This document shows positions 8,762-16,705 of a DNA stretch of 60,769 nt, one piece after another. This stretch comes from an uncultured Bacteroidota bacterium (GTDB lineage Bacteria; Bacteroidota; Bacteroidia; UKL13-3). Positions within the stretch are counted from its first letter, which is position 1; each line of letters opens with the position of its first letter. The notes under the pieces are model-generated. The model was given only the letters and a program-made list of their open reading frames with translations. It was not told the origin of the DNA and did no database searches. The position numbers and the translations under genes are program-made. The stretch spans positions 1-60,769 of the forward strand of contig CAISCU010000013.1 of the NCBI GenBank assembly GCA_903883965.1. Direction: 5' to 3'.

Positions 8762-10042
8762 ATGGAAAGATTTACAGGGCTTATTGGGATTGCAGTATTG
8801 TTAGGCATTGCATTCTTATTTTCAAACAACAGAAAAGCAATTAACTACCGATTGGTTGTTAGTGGACTTTTGCTTCAATTGGCATTGGCCATATTTATTT
8901 TAAAAACGAGTATTGGTCAACATTTATTTGCATGGGTCGGCAGTAAAATTGAACAATTGTTACAACTGGCCGACCAAGGTGGTGAATTTGTATTTGGAGG
9001 GCTCATTAAACCTGAATTGCTGAAGCCAATTTTTGGCGATAGGTACAGCTTTCTATTTATGTTTAAAATTATTCCTACCATTATTTTTGTAGCAGTGCTT
9101 GTAAACATCGCATACCATATTGGTTTGATGCAACGCATCGTTTCATTTTTTGCAGGTATTGTTCACAAGTTGATGCGCGTAAGCGGTAGTGAAGCATTGT
9201 CAAACGTAGCGAGTGCATTTGTTGGGCAGGTTGAAGCACAAATCATGATTAAGCCATACATTAACACCATGACTAAAAGTGAGTTATTGGCTAGTATGAG
9301 CGGAAGCATGGCAACAATTGCAGGTGGTGTAATGGCCGTTTATATTTCTATGGGTGTACCAGCACCTTATTTATTAGCTGCAAGTATCATGGCAGCTCCT
9401 GGGGCATTGGTAATTTCTAAAATAGTATGGCCTGAAACTGAAGAGTCTCCTACAAAAGGAGACATTAAATTAGAAGTAAAACAAGCACATGTAAATTTAT
9501 TAGATGCAATTTCTCACGGAGCATCTGACGGATTAAAAGTTGGATTAAATGTGGTAGCCATGTTAATTGGCTTTATTGCATTGATTGCATTGGCCGATTT
9601 GTTGTTACTCAAATTGGGTGCCATTTTGGTGATGATTGGTTTAACCCCTGAAACCATCGGCTTAGATTTAAATCAATTGAGTTTAGATAAACTATTTGGA
9701 GTGGTATTTTCAGGATTGGCATGGACCATGGGAGTTCCATCTTCTGATACAGTAGTGGCAGGCTCATTAATGGGGACCAAAATGGTCATCAATGAGTTTG
9801 TTGCTTATTCTAAACTTTCACCAATGATTGCCAGTAATTTATTACAAGCAAAATCAGTTATGATTATCAGTTTTGCGCTGTGTGGATTTGCCAATTTCAG
9901 TTCTATTGCCATACAGGTTGGAGGCATCGGAGAATTGGCACCTGAAAGAAGAGCAGACTTAGCCAAATTGGGTTTTAAAGCATTAATGATTGGTACAATG
10001 GCTTCTTATTTGAGTGCCACTATAGCAGGTATTTTATTTTAA
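8762..10042 (+). CDS. Concentrative nucleoside transporter (CNT/NupC family)
   Basis: This 426-residue inner-membrane protein imports nucleosides by cation symport. Many hydrophobic helices are visible. Family motifs are present: SNVASAFVGQVEAQIMIKPY (nucleoside-binding region near residue 145-165), SMSGSMATIAGGVMAVYISM, and AWTMGVPSSDTVVAGSLMG then VINEFVAY in the C-terminal half. The length is normal. It begins one base after the bifunctional-nuclease gene. The substrate preference cannot be read from sequence. Confidence 0.92.
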   Translation: MERFTGLIGIAVLLGIAFLFSNNRKAINYRLVVSGLLLQLALAIFILKTSIGQHLFAWVGSKIEQLLQLADQGGEFVFGGLIKPELLKPIFGDRYSFLFMFKIIPTIIFVAVLVNIAYHIGLMQRIVSFFAGIVHKLMRVSGSEALSNVASAFVGQVEAQIMIKPYINTMTKSELLASMSGSMATIAGGVMAVYISMGVPAPYLLAASIMAAPGALVISKIVWPETEESPTKGDIKLEVKQAHVNLLDAISHGASDGLKVGLNVVAMLIGFIALIALADLLLLKLGAILVMIGLTPETIGLDLNQLSLDKLFGVVFSGLAWTMGVPSSDTVVAGSLMGTKMVINEFVAYSKLSPMIASNLLQAKSVMIISFALCGFANFSSIAIQVGGIGELAPERRADLAKLGFKALMIGTMASYLSATIAGILF

Positions 10043-10046
10043 ACCA

Positions 10047-10481
10047 TTGAGGTTGAATTTGCCGGCTTTTGAGCCTAAAATAAACCAAAGTCCAAATGGG
10101 CCTCAAATTTTTGACCCCATCAGAAAAATATGGGTTCAATTAACCAACGAAGAATGGGTAAGGCAACATATTATAAATACGTTGACCAAACACATTGGCA
10201 TTTCAAGGAATTTAATTGCCGTTGAAAAAACACTCCAATTTAATACACTCAAAAAACGATTTGATATTTGTGTTTACAACAATGAAGCTAAGCCAATTTT
10301 ACTAGTTGAATGCAAAGCATTTGATATTGAATTGAGTCAACAAACCATTTTACAAATCATTACCTACAACCAAGTTTTGCAGGTACCCGTTCTCTGGATT
10401 TCGAATGGGCTCAGGCACATGACTTTTAAAATGAATGTCAATCAAAACTTTGAATTCCATTCAGATGATTTAATGTTATAA
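10047..10481 (+). CDS. Orphan HSDR_N-like protein (type I restriction R-subunit N-terminal fold)
   Basis: This 144-residue protein resembles the stand-alone Bacteroidota proteins related to the N-terminal nuclease-like domain of HsdR. It opens with an IFDPIRKIWVQLTNEEWVRQ block and later shows a PD-(D/E)XK-like core: FDICVYNN then PILLVECKAF. I use the TTG at 10047, four bases after the nucleoside transporter stop, because it gives the usual LNLP-type N-terminus; no in-frame ATG precedes the conserved block. No HsdM or HsdS genes lie nearby, so it is not a working type I system. The function is unknown. Confidence 0.8.
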   Translation: MRLNLPAFEPKINQSPNGPQIFDPIRKIWVQLTNEEWVRQHIINTLTKHIGISRNLIAVEKTLQFNTLKKRFDICVYNNEAKPILLVECKAFDIELSQQTILQIITYNQVLQVPVLWISNGLRHMTFKMNVNQNFEFHSDDLML

Positions 10482-10509
10482 AGCTCATAAAATCTTTTAA
10501 ATTGTAAGC

Positions 10510-11097
10510 ATGTTAGAAGCCGCTGATTTTTTTATTCACGAAACTTCCATCGTTGATGAAGGATGCCAAATTGGAAGCAATACCAATATATGGCACTTTA
10601 CTCATATCATGAAAAACTGTCAAATTGGAAGCAACTGTGTATTGGGTCAAAATGTAATGGTTGCTCCTACTGTTCAAATTGGCAATGGGGTGAAGATTCA
10701 AAACAATGTAAGTATTTACAGTGGTGTTACTTGCGAAGACGATGTTTTTCTTGGCCCAAGTATGGTATTTACCAATGTTATCAACCCCAGAAGTTTCATA
10801 GAAAGAAAAGATGAATTTAAGGCGACGCTGGTTAAAAAGGGAGCTAGCATAGGCGCCAATGCAACCATACTTTGTGGAATTGAAATTGGAGAATATGCCA
10901 TGATTGGAGCTGGAGCAGTGGTTACTAAATCAGTTCCGGCATACGGATTGGTAGTGGGTAATCCATCTCAACAAATTGGATGGGTTTCTAAAGCAGGAAT
11001 GCGTTTAAAATTGGATGAAAATGGCTTTGCTGTATGCGAGCAGTCTAACGAACAATACAAATACAGTAATGGTCATTTGAAATGCCTCAATCCATGA
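10510..11097 (+). CDS. wbpD: WbpD-like UDP-amino-sugar N-acetyltransferase
   Basis: This 195-residue left-handed beta-helix acyltransferase resembles WbpD/WlbB, which acetylates the 3-amino group of UDP-2-acetamido-3-amino-2,3-dideoxyglucuronic acid. The hexapeptide repeats run from about residue 8 to 160. Signature segments include [50 protein letters not shown] and [20 protein letters not shown]. It overlaps the following WbpE-like aminotransferase by ATGA. The two therefore form a translationally coupled 3-amination/acetylation pair, on the opposite strand to the rest of the polysaccharide locus. The 6-dehydrogenase of this pathway is not in the window. Confidence 0.88.
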   Translation: MLEAADFFIHETSIVDEGCQIGSNTNIWHFTHIMKNCQIGSNCVLGQNVMVAPTVQIGNGVKIQNNVSIYSGVTCEDDVFLGPSMVFTNVINPRSFIERKDEFKATLVKKGASIGANATILCGIEIGEYAMIGAGAVVTKSVPAYGLVVGNPSQQIGWVSKAGMRLKLDENGFAVCEQSNEQYKYSNGHLKCLNP

Positions 11098-12230
11098 CAA
11101 ATAGCATTCAATTTTTTGATATCAAGCGACAAAACCAACAGCTCAAACAAGAGCTAGATACCGCTATACAATCTGTAATTGAACAAGGACAATTTATAAA
11201 AGGCAAAGAAATAACCGCTTTTGAAAACCAACTTGCTACACATTTAAATGTAAAGCATGTGATCAGTTGTGGCAATGGCACTGATGCATTACAAATTGCT
11301 TTAATGGCTATGCAGTTGCAAGCAGGTGACGAAGTCATTGTTCCTGCATTTACATACATTGCAACCATTGAAGTTATTGCACTCTTGGGATTGACTCCTG
11401 TATTGGTAGATATTGATTTAAGTACTTTTTGTATTTCAATTGAAAGTATTCAAGCCAGTATTGGACCTAAAACAAAAGCAATCATTCCGGTTCATTTGTT
11501 TGGCCAATGTGCCAATATGGAAGCAATATTAGCAATTGCTCAAACAAACAAATTATATGTATTAGAGGATGCTGCACAAGCAATTGGCAGTAGTTATACA
11601 TTTAACTCTGGGAAAAGTGCTTTTGCAGGCTGTATGGGAGACATCGGAACCAGTTCATTTTTCCCTACTAAAAATTTGAGTTGTTTTGGAGATGGGGGGG
11701 TAATGTTTACAAACAACGACCTATTTGCCAAACAAATTAGAATGATTGCAAACCATGGCCAACAACAACAATATATCCATGAAATGGTTGGTGTAAATTC
11801 AAGACTAGATACCCTTCAAGCAGCTATATTACAAGTAAAGTTGAAACAGTTAACTAGTTTTCAATTGAAGCGAAAAGCAAATGCCGATTTGTATTCGAAT
11901 GCATTCAAAGATTTGGCAGAAATAGTCATTCCTTTTGAGGCTTCAAATTGTTCGCATGTATTCAACCAATATACCTTGCGTATTAAAAGTGGCAAGAGAG
12001 ATGCTCTGAAAAATTACTTAACTCGTAAAGGAATTGCCACGGCTATTTACTATCCTATGCCCGTAGATCAACAACTTGCCTATCAAAGTAAATGCAACAT
12101 TAGAACCAGTTTAAAAAATGCAGAACAGGCCTGTAATGAAGTGCTTTCATTGCCGATATACCCAGAGTTAAAAACAGAAGAAATAGAACAAGTAATTAAT
12201 GCACTAAAATTGGGCTTAGGCGAGCTTTGA
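11094..12230 (+). CDS. wbpE: WbpE-like sugar nucleotide aminotransferase (DegT/DnrJ/EryC1/StrS)
   Basis: This is a PLP-dependent aminotransferase of about 378 residues. I prefer the ATG at 11094, which overlaps the wbpD stop as ATGA, over an ATG at 11082. The N-terminus ([20 protein letters not shown]), the [12 protein letters not shown] phosphate-binding loop, the [10 protein letters not shown] segment and the PLP lysine in [14 protein letters not shown] (about Lys193) are all present. In the WbpA-B-E-D-I pathway it would transaminate UDP-3-keto-GlcNAcA to the 3-amine. It converges on the acetyltransferase at 12216 with a 15-base overlap of the two 3' ends. Confidence 0.88.
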   Translation: MTNSIQFFDIKRQNQQLKQELDTAIQSVIEQGQFIKGKEITAFENQLATHLNVKHVISCGNGTDALQIALMAMQLQAGDEVIVPAFTYIATIEVIALLGLTPVLVDIDLSTFCISIESIQASIGPKTKAIIPVHLFGQCANMEAILAIAQTNKLYVLEDAAQAIGSSYTFNSGKSAFAGCMGDIGTSSFFPTKNLSCFGDGGVMFTNNDLFAKQIRMIANHGQQQQYIHEMVGVNSRLDTLQAAILQVKLKQLTSFQLKRKANADLYSNAFKDLAEIVIPFEASNCSHVFNQYTLRIKSGKRDALKNYLTRKGIATAIYYPMPVDQQLAYQSKCNIRTSLKNAEQACNEVLSLPIYPELKTEEIEQVINALKLGLGEL

Positions 12231-12815
12231 TCCTGCAGCTAACACGCTACTTTTTCGGATCAAGTGTTTGCCGTTTACAACACTAGAAGGCCCAATGAGC
12301 ACAGCTTCTTCAACAGTAACCATCCCATTCAACACACAAGATTGCATAACCATGGTATGTGATCCGATGACAGAATCATGCCCAATGACTGTATTGGTAT
12401 GAATTAACACATTGGCGCCTATTTTTGTATTAGGTCCAATAAACGTATTCCCAAATAGTATAAACCCACTATTGGGTTCAATACCTGCATAACTGCTCAA
12501 TTGGGCTGTTGGATGTATTAAATTAATCAGTTCTTTTTGGTGGTTTCGCAACTGTTCGTACACTTTTAACCGAATACTTGGATTGCCAATTGCAATTACA
12601 AATTGTACCTGTTGCATTTGCATACATTCGGCAAGTGAACCTAAAATTTTGTACCCATTGATTAAAAAACCTTTGGGTAAAGCATCGTCAGAAAAGCCTA
12701 AAATTTGAAACTGCCTATCAAATTTATTAATGAGCTGAACCAAATCGAGCACTTCTCTGCCTAACCCGCCTGCTCCAATAATAATTAGTTGTTTGGTAAT
12801 TGATTGGGAAGACAT
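12216..12815 (-). CDS. PglD-like sugar O/N-acetyltransferase
   Basis: This 199-residue protein is a two-domain acyltransferase. An N-terminal Rossmann-like nucleotide-sugar binding domain (QLIIIGAGGLGREVLDLV) is followed by a hexapeptide beta-helix (IGPNTKIGANVLIHTNTVIG and later repeats). PglD/NeuD-type enzymes acetylate 4-amino-4,6-dideoxy sugars or sialic-acid-like sugars. It is the last gene of the long minus-strand block and overlaps the preceding glycosyltransferase by 31 bases. It could supply the N-4 acetylation missing near the LegB/LegC pair, but that is inference. Confidence 0.85.
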   Translation of the reverse strand: MSSQSITKQLIIIGAGGLGREVLDLVQLINKFDRQFQILGFSDDALPKGFLINGYKILGSLAECMQMQQVQFVIAIGNPSIRLKVYEQLRNHQKELINLIHPTAQLSSYAGIEPNSGFILFGNTFIGPNTKIGANVLIHTNTVIGHDSVIGSHTMVMQSCVLNGMVTVEEAVLIGPSSVVNGKHLIRKSSVLAAGSKLA

Positions 12816-13984
12816 GCTAACATGGATTGAGCGAGTTGAACATTGATACTTTCTCTTTTAAAAGTATGTATAAATTGACTGCGTTTTTCTTTGTAATACG
12901 AATACGAATTGAGTAGACTAACCAATTCTTCTGCTTGACATGGCTTAAACAGCAGTAAATTGGGAACATGTTGTTGAAGGAATTGAGCAGCATAGCCACC
13001 AACTCCTGCTATGATTGGTTTTTGTTGAGCAGCCAATTCAAATATCTTTGATGGCAATACTTTTTCAAATGCAGGGTAATCGTTTAAATGAATAAAATAA
13101 AAATCTGCTTCCTGATACGCCTTTAATAAATCTTTACGCTGAATGGGTTTATTAATGACTATATTATTGATTTGTAACTTTTTGATTTGGTCTTCTAATA
13201 ATTGTTTACAGCCTCCATCTCCATAGATAACAAATTGGTAATCGGAACCTAACTTTGCAGCAGCAGCTGGTAAAATTTCATGCAAGCCCTGCCCTTCTCC
13301 TATATTGCCTGCATACAAAATGGTATATGGTTTTGTTGCTGTTTTGGTATCTGTTTCTCCTAGTTCAATAAATTCATCATCTACCCCATGTGAATAATAA
13401 GTAAAATTGGGTTTGGTATAATGCTTATTAAAATACGGTTCAAAACCTTGAGAAATTAAATTGATGTGTGCCGCATTTTTAAAACTGAATTTTTCTATGC
13501 GTTCAAGCATTGGAATCAATACCCATTTAATTGGTTTAGGCAAACTCACATCTTTCATAGTATCTGAAAAAATATCTCTGATATCTAAATAAAGTTTACA
13601 GTTGTTATGTTTGGCTAGCAACCTAGCTAAGAATGCAGTAAATAGACGTGAAGAGGATGCTATAACTAAATCGTACGGTTTGCCTTTGGTATGCTTTTTT
13701 ACAAATTGATAATAGGCATAAAATGAAAATATTTGATCTAAGAAACCACTCTTGTGTTTTGGAATTTGGGCCCTTCTGATACTTAAATTTCCTATGACTT
13801 CAAACTCATCTGCACCTACTTCAAAACTTTTGTACCTATTGGGCAATGTTGTCAGTAAATCTATGTGGGTATTGAGTGCTGCTGCCTGTTTTGACAATTC
13901 ATGAACCAAAGGAGAATTGCGAAAAGAACCAGCACACAAATCGGGTTCAAAATAAAAACTCAAATACAAAATACGCCTGCTCAT
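12785..13984 (-). CDS. Glycosyltransferase, GT4 family (WbuB-like)
   Basis: This 399-residue protein has the two Rossmann-like domains of GT-B enzymes. The N-terminal part begins RRILYLSFYFEPDLCAGS, as in WbuB-like transferases acting on amino sugars. The C-terminal donor domain contains TILYAGNIGEGQGLHEILPA and the nucleotide-sugar region FEKVLPSKIFELAAQQKPII, which carries the conserved Glu of the GT4 family. It overlaps the upstream heparinase-like gene by four bases (ATGA) and the downstream PglD-like gene by 31. It is cytoplasmic or membrane-associated and adds one sugar to the lipid-linked repeat unit. Donor and acceptor are unknown. Confidence 0.88.
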   Translation of the reverse strand: MSRRILYLSFYFEPDLCAGSFRNSPLVHELSKQAAALNTHIDLLTTLPNRYKSFEVGADEFEVIGNLSIRRAQIPKHKSGFLDQIFSFYAYYQFVKKHTKGKPYDLVIASSSRLFTAFLARLLAKHNNCKLYLDIRDIFSDTMKDVSLPKPIKWVLIPMLERIEKFSFKNAAHINLISQGFEPYFNKHYTKPNFTYYSHGVDDEFIELGETDTKTATKPYTILYAGNIGEGQGLHEILPAAAAKLGSDYQFVIYGDGGCKQLLEDQIKKLQINNIVINKPIQRKDLLKAYQEADFYFIHLNDYPAFEKVLPSKIFELAAQQKPIIAGVGGYAAQFLQQHVPNLLLFKPCQAEELVSLLNSYSYYKEKRSQFIHTFKRESINVQLAQSMLACLPNQLPNN

Positions 13985-15594
13985 GGTTTAATAGAAATAA
14001 TGGTTTGCAATTTAGTTTGGAAATGAACTTTGGCCCTCAAAGCTGGTTGGGTTTGATTAAAAGCCTCTGCATAAGAGTAAGACTCCAATTCTATTTTAGA
14101 TGCTCCTTCAAAATTCAAATCTGCTACAGAGGTATTGATGATCAGTTTTTGAACATCTAATTGAGGCAATATAGATGGATGAAAATGGAAATAAGCAATC
14201 ACTGAATGTAATGGTTTAGAGGCCTGTACTTCATCTAAAATAATCAATTGATTGCTCAATTGAAATTGACTTTGAAATTGTCTTTGAAATTGTTCGACTC
14301 CAAATTTCCTGTATGCATTGTGGTTCAAACAAATAGTTTTTTCTGTTTCATTTTTAATTTTAACCAATGGTCTTTTGCCTACTCTAAAACCTCCCCAAAC
14401 ATCTGCTGAATTGGTTTGGTTAACCACAACAACATTGTGTGCAGCAGAACTTCTTTCATTGCTCCTGACGGCACCAATCTGATAGGTTGACGTTCCTGTA
14501 TCAACTAAAAAAGGCAATTGCTTTACATAACAAATAAAGCTAGTAGAATCGGCATGTGCATGACCAGGTTGATAGCTCGGCTCTATGCCGCATACATCTA
14601 TAATGGTTTCAAAGTGCGCTGAGCAGAATTTCCTATACCCTGATTCATTTAGTTGAATTGTAATGGGCTGCAACTGCAATTTTAGGGCATAGTTAAACAA
14701 TTCTTTGGGTTGAGCACTGATGCCAAATGCCGCATCGTTGAAGAGCGGTATATCTCCATTATGGAAACAAATTACTTTTAACCAACCCAACATCAACTCT
14801 GCTTTTTTTACCAAAAATTCTTTGAATGGTTTAGTTTGATTGGTACTGTTTTTTTCTAGTAAATTGATGCAATCCAATAAACGCTCTAAAAGAATGCAAT
14901 GGTACATGGCCGATCGTTCAAAATGTGCACCATCCTCTAAAATTTGTTCGTTCAGTTCTGTTAGTAGTAATTGTGAAGCTGAATTGTACAATTGCTTATT
15001 CTGTGTAACCAATGCGGCAGCCACTAATGCAAATGCATTTTCAAGTAAATGATTACCTAATATATGGTATTCTTTATGGGTATTTAAGTATTGTATTTGT
15101 TGAAATAACAACGTGGTAACAATAGCATTGGCATGATTGGTTCTATGAATAAATTTAATTAAATTAAAAATTCTGAGCGAGGCCGGATAAGGTTCGTTTT
15201 GTATGGCTCCCAATTGCAATGCTTCTTTAAAAGACTGAATGATTTCTAGAGCAGTAGCTATAGCCATATTGGGCTGGTTGATACAATCTAGGTATTGTAA
15301 ATTGTAATTCCAGAGCTTGCCAAATTCATTTTCATTCCAGTTAATTTGGCCTTCGAATGTTTTACTGAGATTGAGAAATTGAAATGTATTGCCCTCTGTG
15401 TATTTAGGAGATGGAGCAATAAAAGGAATTGCAAAAAAATCAGTACCCAGTAATAGATCCTGCTTAGAAAAATGAACTGAGTTCAAAAGTCCAAATTGAT
15501 TCAAAATGCGGTACCAAATCTGAAAAAAAACCTGTTTGAATTTCAGGTAGCGAACCGTTTGAAATATTCTTATGATTTTGTAGATGAAATTCAA
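13981..15594 (-). CDS. Heparinase II/III-like (alginate-lyase-type) protein inside the glycan locus
   Basis: This 537-residue protein has an alpha-helical N-terminal half (alginate-lyase/heparinase toroid type) and a C-terminal heparinase II/III beta domain. The latter shows QPGHAHADSTSFICY, LVDTGTSTYQIGAVRSNERS and AAHNVVVVNQ. These hold the His/Arg/Asn-rich motifs of the family. There is no signal peptide: the N-terminus (MNFIYKIIRIFQTVRYLKFK) is basic and helical. Proteins of this type recur in O-antigen and EPS loci beside WecB-like epimerases and bi-domain oxidoreductases, as here. The role could be lyase, epimerase-like or turnover of stalled uronic-acid intermediates; none is proven. 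Confidence 0.85.
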   Translation of the reverse strand: MNFIYKIIRIFQTVRYLKFKQVFFQIWYRILNQFGLLNSVHFSKQDLLLGTDFFAIPFIAPSPKYTEGNTFQFLNLSKTFEGQINWNENEFGKLWNYNLQYLDCINQPNMAIATALEIIQSFKEALQLGAIQNEPYPASLRIFNLIKFIHRTNHANAIVTTLLFQQIQYLNTHKEYHILGNHLLENAFALVAAALVTQNKQLYNSASQLLLTELNEQILEDGAHFERSAMYHCILLERLLDCINLLEKNSTNQTKPFKEFLVKKAELMLGWLKVICFHNGDIPLFNDAAFGISAQPKELFNYALKLQLQPITIQLNESGYRKFCSAHFETIIDVCGIEPSYQPGHAHADSTSFICYVKQLPFLVDTGTSTYQIGAVRSNERSSAAHNVVVVNQTNSADVWGGFRVGKRPLVKIKNETEKTICLNHNAYRKFGVEQFQRQFQSQFQLSNQLIILDEVQASKPLHSVIAYFHFHPSILPQLDVQKLIINTSVADLNFEGASKIELESYSYAEAFNQTQPALRAKVHFQTKLQTIISIKP

Positions 15595-15601
15595 ATCAAA
15601 T

Positions 15602-16693
15602 TCAATTGTAAATAGACATGAGTTTGGCTACAATACGCTCACTTGCCTTCCCATCCCATAATGGTGGTATGGCACCTTTCTTCCATTTGCCAGATAATAA
15701 ATTTTGCAGGGCTGGTTGAATGGCATTTGGATTGGTTCCAATGAGTTCATTGGTTCCTATACTTACAGTTTCTGGCCTTTCGGTATTGTCTCTTAAAGTC
15801 ATACAAGGCACTCCCATTACGGTAGTTTCTTCTGTAATGCCACCACTGTCTGTAATAACGCCCACTGCATTTTTAACGAGGTAATTGAACGCCAAATATC
15901 CTTGAGGTTCTACCATTTTTAACTGAGGAAATTCCATATTAATTTGTTGCAACATTTTTGCAGTTCTTGGGTGAACAGGAAAAACAACAGGCAACTGATT
16001 TGAGTTTGCAGTAATTTGAATTAACAACTCTTTTAATTTTTCCGGATCGTCTACATTGGCCGGACGGTGTAATGTCAACACCAAATACTGATGGTTCACC
16101 AATCCCAAATCATCCCAGAAATCAGGCTTCTTAAACCTGCTCATTTGTTTGAGCAAGGTATCAATCATGGTATTGCCTACAAAGTGTATTTTATGATCTG
16201 AATTACCCGCTAATTTTAAATTTTCATTTGCCTTTTCAGAAGTGGTAAAAAAATGATCGGCCAAAGCATCTGTCACCATTCTATTGATTTCTTCAGGCAT
16301 GCTTAAATCAAATGAGCGAATGCCTGCTTCAACATGCACTACCTGAATATTGAGTTTTTTTGCAACAATAGAACAAGCCATGGTAGAGGTAACATCACCA
16401 ACAACCAAAACTATATCTGCCGGATTCTCTATCAATTCTTTTTCGTATTTAACCATAATTGCAGCAGTTTGTTCTGCTTGAGTTCCACCCCCACATGCCA
16501 AATTCACATCTGGTTCCGGGATTCCTAATTCTTGAAAAAAGCTTTCTGACATTTTGTGGTCAAAATGTTGTCCGGTATGAACCAACCTGAATGAAATGAG
16601 TGCTCCACTTTGTTGTACAACTTTAATTGCATCAATAATTGGAGCTATTTTCATGAAATTAGGCCTTGCGCCTGCTATGATTGAAATATGCAT
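15602..16693 (-). CDS. wecB: Non-hydrolysing UDP-GlcNAc 2-epimerase family (WecB/WbpI-like)
   Basis: This 363-residue enzyme interconverts the C2 epimers of UDP-GlcNAc (to UDP-ManNAc) or of UDP-GlcNAc3NAcA (WbpI). Family motifs are HISIIAGARPNFMKIAPII at the start, LVHTGQHFDHKMSE, VVGDVTSTMACSIVAKKL, VEAGIRSFDLSMPEEINR, TLHRPANVDDP and ITDSGGITEETTVMGVPC. All key residues seem intact and the length is normal. Given WbpD/WbpE-like partners in the locus, a WbpI role is possible. Sequence alone does not decide between the two substrates. Confidence 0.92.
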   Translation of the reverse strand: MHISIIAGARPNFMKIAPIIDAIKVVQQSGALISFRLVHTGQHFDHKMSESFFQELGIPEPDVNLACGGGTQAEQTAAIMVKYEKELIENPADIVLVVGDVTSTMACSIVAKKLNIQVVHVEAGIRSFDLSMPEEINRMVTDALADHFFTTSEKANENLKLAGNSDHKIHFVGNTMIDTLLKQMSRFKKPDFWDDLGLVNHQYLVLTLHRPANVDDPEKLKELLIQITANSNQLPVVFPVHPRTAKMLQQINMEFPQLKMVEPQGYLAFNYLVKNAVGVITDSGGITEETTVMGVPCMTLRDNTERPETVSIGTNELIGTNPNAIQPALQNLLSGKWKKGAIPPLWDGKASERIVAKLMSIYN

Positions 16694-16705
16694 GTATACT
16701 TTTTT

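Noticed and set aside
10047-10481. Type I restriction-modification system
   Set aside because: Only an HSDR_N-like domain is present; no methylase, specificity subunit or helicase lies nearby.
10563-10814. 83-codon reading frame inside the WbpD-like gene
   Set aside because: It is a shifted-frame shadow of a well-conserved hexapeptide acyltransferase, and its composition reflects the repeats of that gene.
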